Of a stretch of DNA of 64,000 nt, positions 47,862 to 57,178 are shown piece after piece; within the stretch, counting starts at the first letter, position 1, and every line of letters starts with the position of its first letter. The stretch is taken from positions 124,001-188,000 of the forward strand of contig JASJOG010000342.1 of the NCBI GenBank assembly GCA_030142905.1, in the 5' to 3' direction. This DNA comes from Heliopora coerulea. Lineage: Eukaryota > Cnidaria > Anthozoa > Scleralcyonacea > Helioporidae. The notes beneath the pieces were generated by a model. The model was given only the letters and a program-made list of their open reading frames with translations, did not search any database and was not told the DNA's origin. Both the position numbers and the translations under genes were made by a program.

Positions 47862-48298
47862 CTAAAATAAAGAAAGGGGTATGGATGAGATATTTTCGTT
47901 GAGAGAGGGTCTAAATTTCGATATAAGTAAACTCTCTCGTAGGAGGAGCTCAAAGTTGGAGTTTGAACGACAGGAAGTGATGATAGTGAAATCATCAGGA
48001 GAGATGTGGTGACGAGATTGATGTGTGTGGGCAAGAACGCTTGAAAGGGAATTCGTTGCAAGTTTCCTTCCCGTCAGAGGCGAAATCCCCATATACCCTG
48101 AGATTCGCGTATGAAAATGCCGGGGCGTTTGGCCGAAATACAACGCTCTGCAGCATTGACACGAGTATTTATAAATAATACGCGACCTCATCAGCTTGTT
48201 AATTCGGTCTTTGAAAGAAAAGAAACCTGACAGTCGTCTGCCTGACTGGAAGATGAAACGCATGGTAACGTGTGGAAAAGCAGAGGAACATAGTTTAG
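47862..48298 (-). pseudogene. PLE GIY-YIG domain, minus copy
   Basis: The frame has SRIIYKYSCQCCRALYFGQT and ends SSIPLSLF. The GIY-YIG core (IIYKYSC..C..LYFGQT) is intact over about 130 residues, but the RT is missing, so it is 5'-truncated. Confidence 0.82.
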
Positions 48299-49068
48299 CA
48301 TCGCAATTTCGTAAACTCTTATGCCTTTCAGTTAAAAATTGTTTTTTCTTATTTAATAACCGTCTTTAAGAACAGATTGATGGTGTGGCCATGGGCTCTC
48401 CACTAGGTCCATATTTTGCTAACACTTTCCTATCCTTTCATGAGCGTAGTTGGATAGCCAACTGTCCACCAGAGTTCAAACCGCTTTTCTTCCGCCGTTA
48501 TGTAGATGATTGTTTTGCTATTTTTAGTTCTCCTGACCACGTTCGACCTTTTCATGAATACCTAAACTCACAACATCCTAACATTTCCTTCACTTCTGAG
48601 TTTGAGAATAATTCAACTCTCCCTTTTCTGGACATTCTGATCGATCACTCGAACGGGTTTTCAACTTCTGTTTACCGAAAGCCCAGTTTCACCGGTTTGT
48701 TCACGCATTTTGACAGTTTCATTCCCATTTCCTACAAACGTGGTCTGGTTTATACTCTAGTTAATCGTTATTTTAAAATCTGTTCCTCTAACCAACTCTT
48801 TCATTCCGAGTTACTTAACCTCAACAAACTTTTACTCAACAATGGATATCCTGACACTTTCTTTGACAGCTGCATTAGAGTCTTTCTCGATAAACTGTTC
48901 AGTCCGCCCACACGAAACTCAAACACACCTGACAAAACTGTTCTCAACTTTTCTCTCCCTTTCACAGGCTCACACATTGAGCTCCTCCTACGAGAGAGTT
49001 TACTTATATCGAAATTTAGACCCTCTCTCAAGGAAAATATCTCATCCATACCCCTTTCTTTATTTTAG
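48299..49068 (+). pseudogene. PLE reverse transcriptase, plus copy with nuclease deleted
   Basis: Reads from a stop-containing start (48363) through QIDGVAMGSPLGPYFANTF and the catalytic RRYVDDCFAIF (YVDD) to the RT end at about 48970. It then joins in frame to the last 30 residues of the nuclease domain (ELLLRESLLISKF...SSIPLSLF). The GIY-YIG core is deleted without shifting the frame. It is 5'-truncated. Confidence 0.85.
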
Positions 49069-49237
49069 TTCTACGTGGTCCTCTTTTCACTTCATTTCAT
49101 TTCATCTCTATTTCCTGTCACCCTACATCTTGTCACCCTACATCTTGTCACTTTAATCCTATTGTTTAGCTCTCATGTAACTTATCATCACGTGTAAATA
49201 GATATATAGGTTTTAGTCACATTTGTAATTAGTCACT

Positions 49238-49270
49238 CTGAAGATGTTGCACGTCCGCAACGAAACGTTA
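49238..49270 (+). ncRNA. hammerhead-like motif in PLE tail
   Basis: CTGAAGA, the stem GTTGC/GCAAC and GAAA occur in the order of a hammerhead core (CUGANGA, stem II, GAAA). Penelope-like elements are known to carry hammerhead motifs in their ends. Stem II has one extra T, and stems I and III are not convincing, so activity is doubtful. The inverted copy is at 47660-47692. Confidence 0.3.
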
Positions 49271-49353
49271 GTAAAGTTGTTTTAAATACCTTGTGTTCTA
49301 TTTCTGTCATTATGCCTCTCCACATAAAAATCATGAGCTGGGCTCTCATTTTT

Positions 49354-49425
49354 ATATGATGTATTATTTACTTTCAAACCATTATGCTGGATGTCCAGTT
49401 CTCGGTAATCCACAGATTTGACAAA
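49354..49425 (-). pseudogene. LINE fragment, continuation
   Basis: The minus strand gives DYRELDIQHNGLKVNNTSY, the part of the LINE before the Penelope-like insertion. The first 15 bp are the right target duplication. Confidence 0.65.
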
Positions 49426-50806
49426 AAATTCCCCAGATTTGGCTGAAAATACCCCAGGTACAAAAGACGAAATCGATGTGGCCTATAACACTGCTTCGTA
49501 CTGAAGGGAATTTGTGGAAAGTCTTGAAAATGGTAACTTCGACCCTCTGTCATTATCCTAGGGTCCAGGCCCTTCCCAGTTCCCCAGCATATAAAAGCAG
49601 ATATAAAAAAAGTTTCCAGACGAAGAACCTTTGCTCGAAACGTCGAGGATAGAGTATTTTTATCTGTTTCAGATTGTGGCAAGGGAGAATCCCTCCCTTG
49701 GTGTTGTGTTGTTGCTCCGCTGCCTGCGCTGGACTAGCCTTGTTGATGATATAAAAGCATGTGCTGAGTCTGTGACTTGTGTTCAAAGAATTAATTTCTA
49801 ATCAAATTACAATATGGAATGAACGCCGAATCTACACACGCGTCTAATCTATCTAAATTACACATAACCATTAAACATTAACCATTAAATACCATTAAAT
49901 CACACATAAGTTACATAACTATTACCCATCCATCCAATATTCCAATCATGCACTCAAGCGCCAGGGACTGGATAGACGTGACTGTATAGTATGGGAAAAC
50001 AAAAAGTAATGTAAATTTTGTTACTCAACAAAACTATGTATGATGCCCTTTGACCAATTGGCCAACATCATAGCATGTGCACGTGATGTCACATTTCCTC
50101 ATAACACACGTGCAACAAGCTCATTTTCACGTGCGCCAACGATAACAAACAATTGAAAGAAAACAACACATGCACAAATTAGCTGTCTTCACCCTGTAAA
50201 AAGTGGGAGGGCTAATATAAGCCACTTTTCTCTTTTGTCAGAACACAAGTAAATGGTTTAATAATTTGCAATCAAAATAAAGTTAAAAAGTGGGAAAAGT
50301 CTTCGAAAAAGTGAAATCATCAACAATGTGTTGTAAAATTTCCCCAGATTTTGGCAAAAATTCACCAGACCCCTAGGAAAACCATAAATTCCTCAGATTC
50401 GAGAGAAAATCCCTAGGGGTGGCAACGCTGACTGTTAAACACCGTATTTCCTCTGTACGGTCCCCTGGAGCTTATTTATATTCAGTGTTTCTGGATTGTA
50501 AGCATAGTAGAGGCAGGGGAGTCTCAATAGAGACTGAGGGATTAATAAACTCTCATGCCTTAAGAAATTGATAATTACTTCTCAAACTCATTAATAATTC
50601 ATGATCTAATTAACCAACCAGACGAACATATTTGGTCATGTGCATGTGTTTTGAAACCCGGTAAAGGTCGCGTAGACTGAATTCATAATTAAGCAATCAG
50701 ATGATAAATGGCTTTTACTTAGAACCGTTTATTACCACATCTCTTAATTATAAACTCAAAATAGACGATTGAGAAGCTATTTTATAAACTCGTGTCTCGT
50801 GTTTTA
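49426..50806. other. no recognisable gene; DNA-element remnants
   Basis: ccccagattt-type phrases recur at about 49420 and 50342, and aggggtggcaacgctg at 50413-50428 looks like a transposon end. The 49610-49650 stretch (gacgaag...ctcgaaacgtc) resembles PLE tails. Confidence 0.35.
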
Positions 50807-51035
50807 CCAGGGGTTACAAACACTCGAGAACAATAAAAAGCACTCGGCCTACCGCCTCGTGATTTTCAATGTTCTCTCGCGTTTGTAAAACATTCGAGAA
50901 CAACAAAAATCACGAGGCCTACGGCCTCGTGATTTTCATTATCCTCTCATGTTTTACAAACACTCGAGAACAATGAAAATCACTCGGTTCACGGCCTCGT
51001 GATTTTCATTGTTCTCTCGTGCTTGTAACCCCTGG
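50807..51035. mobile_element. MITE made of three tandem palindromes
   Basis: The ends CCAGGGGTTACAAACAC and GTGCTTGTAACCCCTGG are inverted repeats. Inside, a unit of about 75 bp (cactcgagaacaat, gattttcattgttctctcg with a cggcctacggcctcg-type centre) is repeated three times, and each unit is itself nearly palindromic. Confidence 0.75.
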
Positions 51036-51186
51036 TAAAACACTCGCACTCGCTTATGAAATATTACATAAATAGTATATTATTCATGATAATGTAAACG
51101 TATTATGCTGAAGCTTAAATACATTGACTTTCTGTTAGATGTACATGTTTCTTTACAGAACGTTGTCACTTAGAGCTCACACACAC

Positions 51187-51225
<39 letters not shown>

Positions 51226-51298
51226 GCTGAAGATCGCTGAAGAGCGTGAAACTCGGAGTAGCAACACGAAACCTTATAGTTAACAATATACATATGTA

Positions 51299-51338
<40 letters not shown>
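51187..51338. repeat. two (AT)n arrays around a short spacer
   Basis: (TA)n at 51187-51223 and at 51297-51338. The spacer carries a hammerhead-like ctgaagatcgctgaagagcg followed by gaaac. Confidence 0.9.
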
Positions 51339-51342
<4 letters not shown>

Positions 51343-51424
51343 CTTCACGAGCCCGCTCAACATAAAGTTTAAACGTCATATAAACATCATAAAAACTTTA
51401 TTAAAAAAGAAGAAAAATCCGCAA

Positions 51425-51600
51425 CTTACGTTTCGGGGACCGGCCCCTTCAAGTGTGGTGGTTTATTTGATTACATGTGAGAGGTATGCCAGAACAGTAT
51501 GTTGGAAGTACGATAACGGAATTTAGGAAGAGATCTAATAACCATGTGAGTTTGATGAATAGATATGGTAAGGGACGGACATTTAAAGTATGACAAACAC
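51425..51600 (+). pseudogene. Penelope-like tail and GIY-YIG fragment
   Basis: VVYLITCERYAR, then after a one-base frameshift QYVGSTITEFRKRSNNHVSL and NRYGKGRTFK: a PLE GIY-YIG domain of a third lineage, with YVGST intact. The phrase cgtttcggggaccggcccct upstream is typical of PLE ends. Confidence 0.75.
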
Positions 51601-54600
51601 TAAGAGTAGAGCTGAAAATTTCTGCAAGGAATACAACTCAAGGGATTGATAAGCTTTCTTAAAAAACGACATAGCGTCAATGGATCTTAATAGCCGATTT
51701 CCCTTATTACGTCAGTTCAATACAACTACAAAAATACTTTGCGGTTTTTTCATTTTCATGCAAATATTGAATTCCTTAAGCAAATGGAAAGACAATTGTT
51801 CTAATTGATATTACAAACAAGACTTAAAAAGACATTCTCGTAGTTGTATTCAGTGGATGTGTATAGGAGAACCGGTCATTTATTGGGGAATGCACTGTAT
51901 ACTTTGGAACTTGTGTATTTGAAACTCGATTAATAAACTCATTTCGAGGTCAAGGAACTTTAAAACTGTTATCCCTATAAAGAGTTTTCTGTCGAAATTT
52001 TAAAAAGATGAATTAAATCCGTTAGAACATAGCTTTGTTTTATTTTAAACATCATTACAGTTACAACGTTGACCACAAATAAATCGTTATGTATTTTGAC
52101 TCCGTTGTACGTTTATGGACACAGCATGAATTTTTATAATGAAACAATTATTGAATTCGTTTAAATCTTATAGTTTTGGTATTTCATAATTTTATGACTT
52201 GGAACAAGACAAACCAGGTAGCAATGTGAAAATTTGAATGATATACCAGTCAACATTTTTTACAGTTACAATGGAAACACATTTGTTCCAGTTCCATTTA
52301 TTCTTATTTCATCAAATGTAATTTTCTGGTTCGCCCAAGTGCCCATTGTTGGATTTTCTTAAGGTTACGAATTTGATACTACATTCTTAATGTGCAAAGT
52401 ACTAGGATCTGTTCAAATATGCACCTGTTCGGAAAGTTTGGTAAGTATTTATTTACAAACCATAAGGGTAAGAGCCTAGCATATTGCCGTGCTGACAAAA
52501 TACAGTAGTTTGATTAACACACCAACTATTGTAGCAGTTGTAATACAGTCACGCTCATTTGCTATACTTTGCCTTACAAAATATAAATTCCTTAACGTAG
52601 TTCTTGTTTAGCCTGTCCATTTTGTGAGGTCATCCTGCTGAAATTAAAATGCTTTGACGAAAGACAACGGCAAATAACTAATGAAAAAGAAAAATTATTG
52701 ATGTTCGAATTTTTCATTTCATCCTTCATGCATTTGCACTCCATTAATAATGCGTTTTCAAAAAAAGATTGATTTCATGCGAGCCATCCCTTTCTCAACA
52801 TTTTTCAAAGTTTGAAATGAGTTTGCTTCGTGTCACGCAAATTCATCGCTTCGAATTTTAACGAGGAAGAATGCTTTTTGATCAGTCTAGCGAGCTGGTT
52901 GTCCGCCATATACAAGAATATGCAGTCTTCTTGTCAGCAAAACGTCTAATCAAGGGTATCGCCTGCCTTCTGAGTGTGTCAGGAGTGTCGAAGTGTTTAC
53001 GTCATACTAAGCAATTACTTCATCCTTTGTGGTAACAGCACCGGTAAAATTCTTTGTTAAAATAATGAGTTTAAAAATGAGGCCGAGTGATTTAATTGAG
53101 AATATGTGAGTTGATTTTGATGTGAAGACTTAGGATCTTTATAACATGCGCCCCCCTTAATCAGTTTTTCATCGGATTTGAAAGAATTAAATATTGGTTG
53201 TGAAGAGAAGTCGGGGTTCTAAGTCCCCTTTGACGACGCCACTGCGTCCAGCAGCTAAAAATCCGACGTGCGATGAGATTTTGACAAGCAACGACCTGGG
53301 AACAAATGTAATCGGAAATGTGCGTGTACGGCCTGTAAAATGACGCTTTGATTAGATACAAAATTACTTTTATATCCACATTTCTGAATTTACTATGTTC
53401 TATTTCATGGGAGCATTATACTGGAACCTATGTTTATATATAATCCTCCACCACGTCAGAGTGGAATCATATAAAACTATCAGTCTTTTGCATTCATATT
53501 AAAACATTAACTGTTCTTTAACTCACTGGGATCAAGTCACTGATTTAGACGACATGATTTGGGAAATATTGATGCTTTTCCGTAAGTTTAGAATGAACAT
53601 TTGAGCCAACGTCCGTTCCATTTTCCCATGGCGTCTTCAATTCTTTAATAAAGGCTTCGCTCTTTGGTGGCAGACTCTCATAAAGTCGATTGTATATCAC
53701 TTAAATAAGGTTCATATTAACTTAAATAACATCCCCCCCAAAAAGTATTTAATACGGCACCTTGAAAATAGCCATTTTTCTTGCTACCACCAAAGAGTTA
53801 CACTCCGTCTTATTTTTCCAGCATGGTTAACCAATTGAAAACGGGATCAGCCCAGAATTAAATTCGTCCAGTTTTGGTAAATCTAAGCATTGCTTTACAA
53901 TTATATAAAAGTGATATTTTCGGTGATACTTTCTAATGATGTAGTAGAAACCTAGGACCCAAAACTAAAACAATATGCTCAGACTTTATTCAAAAAATTC
54001 AAATTAGATTTGGACAAAATGTTTGCAAACAATGCGTAATAGAATTCTTAATGGCAATAATATCCCATCAAGTTATAGAGATGGTCTGGGGATCTTGGCC
54101 AGAAATTACGGGAACCAATGAGTATTATGACCAATAGCAAAAAGGCGGTTTTTCCGAATATTGTCAACATTTTGTCGTTATTGAGTGTTCTCTATTTTAA
54201 AGTGAGAGAGGGCAAGTCACATACTTGAGTGTAGAGTAGTCAATGCAATAATGTATGGCCTGTCAATGCACTACTGTACTTGCTGCAGACAGCTTTCATC
54301 ACTTGCATACCATGCAGCTTTTCACTAAATGGCTTCTTATTTAATGGACCCTGTAATATGATCTTAACTCTTCAGCTCGTTTGCACCAGATTACAATATA
54401 ATGTACGGTGTTTGTAATAATTTCAAAATTTCCGTCAACAACAACGGGAAAGCATTGAAATTAAATAAAATATGTGACTGTGGAAATTTCCATTCACATA
54501 ATCTCAATGCAAAAAAGATATAGTTTTGAGAAAACTAAAATTTTAAAAACTTTCATGGGAGCAGCTCTTAGCTCCCTCCTCCCTATAACATGTTGGTGCC

Positions 54601-55140
54601 TGGAAACTAGTCACAAAATTTATTAGACCCACCTCTGGTTGCCATGCTTCCACATGTAAAACAAACTGTTAGAATACTGTTTTAATATCACAGGCTAAGA
54701 GTGGGAAGATATTCATTGAAATCTAGCGACAACTGCGTCGTCCATGCAGAATAAGACACCAGTTGCTATTCTAAGAAGTGTTTCCCATAATTGACGGAAC
54801 ATGCTTGTCCAAGTTTGACAGATTTCAACTAACTAGGTGCTGGTTGCAAAAGGTCTAAGCCAGTTTAAGCCCCCATCGTAGCTTTGAGCAATCTCACTTA
54901 AATTTCGAGCAGCAAAACACTAGTAGTCCAGTAAGTCCACCTCATAGTGATTTATACACATCTTGGGTTAAGATCTAATGTTCAAAACAGGAGTAGCATT
55001 TATTACTCACTTCTCGGATTTATCCACTGGAGTGAAGAGGCTCTGGTTGTGATGAGCCTGACGAACGTATAAGCAAAAATAAGTTCCTGCCAGTGTACAG
55101 CACAGCCTAAGCCTTAACCTAAGCAACCGAACTTAAATTG
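51601..55140. other. no recognisable gene
   Basis: Only short frames. The segment 54110-54200 matches the inverted end of the PLE at 39.2 kb (ttccgaatattgtcaacat). The segment 53160-53250 has a gacgacgccactgcg phrase like a DNA-element end. Confidence 0.4.
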
Positions 55141-55218
55141 TTTAGGAAACATGAGAGCTTCGATATATTGAAGTAGATGAACGATCTTCAAGCTCGATAC
55201 TCAGAAAATGATATCTGA

Positions 55219-55290
55219 GCCCCAGACGGGGATCGAACCCGCAACCTTCTGATGACCGGTTAGACGCTCTAACCATTGAGCTACCGAGAC
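55219..55290 (-). tRNA. tRNA-like repeat, copy A
   Basis: Same 72-nt cloverleaf as copies B and C, in a 242-bp tandem duplication with B. The acceptor GTCTCGG/CTGGGGC pairs fully, using three G-U pairs. The T arm GCGGG/CCCGT and D arm are intact. The loop CCGGTCA puts GGT in the anticodon position with C at position 33. It is likely a tRNA-derived SINE head. Confidence 0.5.
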
Positions 55291-55460
55291 TCAGATGGCG
55301 AGCTAAGTTGCAAATTCGATATATATATGTGCGACCTAAGCGGAAGCCACTATATATTGATAATGATTGAAGCAGTTTGATGTTTAGGAAACATGAGAGC
55401 TTGGATATATTGAAGTAGGTGAACGATCTTCAAGCTCGATACTCAGAAAATGATATCTGA

Positions 55461-55532
55461 GCCCCAGACGGGGATCGAACCCGCAACCTTCTGATGACCG
55501 GTTAGACGCTCTAACCATTGAGCTACCGAGAC
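55461..55532 (-). tRNA. tRNA-like repeat, copy B
   Basis: Identical to copy A over the cloverleaf. With copy C it forms an inverted pair with a 33-bp spacer. Confidence 0.5.
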
Positions 55533-55581
55533 TCAGATGGCGAGCTAAGTTGCAAATTCGATATATATATGTGCCATCTGA

Positions 55582-55653
55582 GTCTCGGTAGCTCAATGGT
55601 TAGAGCGTCTAACCGGTCATCAGAAGGTTGCGGGTTCGATCCCCGTCTGGGGC
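55582..55653 (+). tRNA. tRNA-like repeat, copy C
   Basis: The plus-strand copy has box A TAGCTCAATGG and box B GGTTCGATCC, followed by the family tail tcagatatcattttctgagt. It has the same fold and the same C33 oddity as copy A. Confidence 0.5.
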
Positions 55654-55719
55654 TCAGATATCATTTTCTGAGTATCGAGCTTGAAGATCGTTCATCTACT
55701 TCGAACTTAAATTCGGACC

Positions 55720-56765
55720 ACGTGCAAACAGCCAAAAGGGTCAGGGAACGTTGAAACTTAAGAGAGAAGATACTAACGTCTGGAGCAAAGACCATATTGT
55801 CGCAGCACTCCTCTCCTAATTTACTACAGCTTCCTGATACCCTTTTGGGTTTTTACAAGTCGTTCAGCACTGCCTACACGGCGTTCTTCTTAAATCATTA
55901 TTTAAATTTGGTATCGCGAGTTAGTCAGCTTGAGTGATATATCTATTTCGTCAATAAAATTAATGTTCTGTCGTTTAAGCAATGAGTTGCATAATCAATT
56001 AATTCAACATGAGTGGCCGTGACATTCTAGAGACAACTTAACGCTTATCTGTGAGAACGTGCTGTGTTTCCATGCTACTTCCGAAATCATTCCGAAGGTA
56101 ATGAAGAGAAAATGTCACGATTAATCATTCATAGTTAAAAATTCGAGTCTGTCAAGTCAACTCAGTTTTTCGAGTTGACTAAATGACTTTTATTAGGTTA
56201 ATCGTGAAACGATCTCTTGTTATCCTGTTACGCTTTTGACGAATGAATTTAAATTTTATATGTGGAATTGCGAGTAGTCCACCTTATAACGTTTTCTGGC
56301 GGATAAAATTGAAGTTTCGGTGTTTAATCCATGAATGGGGTTTATCAGCAAAATAAGGTATCCAGGCTTTCTCCAGCCGACTCCTGATAACTCGTGAGAC
56401 GTTCCGAAGAGTACTGTAGCTCGTTGTTCAGAACACTCTTGACAGAGTTATGAGCACTTATCGCTTTTAATAGAACATAAATTGTATTTCTTTGACTGCA
56501 TTCCAAAGCAAAGTCATTACAACTTGAACTTTACTTTTGAAATAGCAATTCTCCTGATTTTATTGATGGCAACCATCAGGGGTCAAAATCGGCGATAGAA
56601 AATCTTACATTTTAGCTGATGTCGACCCCTCGGCAATCAAAATCGATCTGCATGTTTAGTCCTTGGTCCATATCAACTAGTCGGTACGTATCAGAGGTTC
56701 AGATCCAACGGGGTCCAATACCATTGTGACATCAAAACTCGTTCAACCCCAATCGGCACTAAATC
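55720..56765. other. no recognisable gene
   Basis: Only short frames. The segment 55745-55870 resembles 45.28-45.42 kb (gcaaagacc, cttcctgataccc and cttttgggt words), a dispersed repeat. Confidence 0.35.
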
Positions 56766-56769
56766 TGTT

Positions 56770-57010
56770 GAGACGTAAAATGAGGATGAGAGGCCAGCTC
56801 AAAATTCGCAGATGTAATTTCATCACACTCAGGAATTAGAGACACACGAATGAAGTTTAATAGAAGTTCAGTGACGTTTCGTTGCCGACGAAACGTCAGT
56901 GAATTTCAGTGAAGTTCTATTAAACTTTATTCGTGTGTTTCTAATTCCTGAGTGTGATGACATTGCATCTTCGAATTTTGAGCTGGGGTCTCATCTTCAT
57001 TTTACGTCTA
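56770..57010. repeat. palindrome of Penelope-type tails
   Basis: Arms of about 115 bp (gacgtaaaatgaggatgaga and its complement at the right end) meet at cgtttcgttgccgacgaaac. The arms contain gagctgg...ctcat phrases like the 3' ends of the PLEs at 2.2 and 49.35 kb. It ends 170 bp before the first exon of the ciliary gene. Confidence 0.8.
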
Positions 57011-57178
57011 AGATTTTCGCCCGGTAAATCCTCAGAGAACATTTTGAATCTATGAAGTATTAAATTTGATGAGATTTAAGTTGCCTATGGCAACCTTGTT
57101 GTTGTTGATATTCGAGACTCAAGTTGGGATGATATAGTTGCCGTCATTCAGCTTCAAGACTTCGCTGAAACCAGTAAA

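Larger units (their letters stand above)
47536..49353. mobile_element. inverted Penelope-like pair with target duplication
   Basis: A minus-oriented PLE copy (47574-48298) and a plus-oriented copy (48299-49353) meet head to head. Their outer about 380 bp (47574-47953 and 48977-49356) are near-identical inverted repeats. The pair sits in a LINE with an exact 15-bp duplication on each side. The extra 38 bp at 47536-47573 belongs to neither arm. Confidence 0.85.

Noticed and set aside
49238..49270. A working hammerhead ribozyme
   Set aside because: The core words are present but stem II has an extra base and stems I and III are not convincing, so it is only called hammerhead-like.
50807..51035. 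CRISPR-like array
   Set aside because: Three repeats with no unique spacers, palindromic units and transposon ends; the DNA is eukaryotic.
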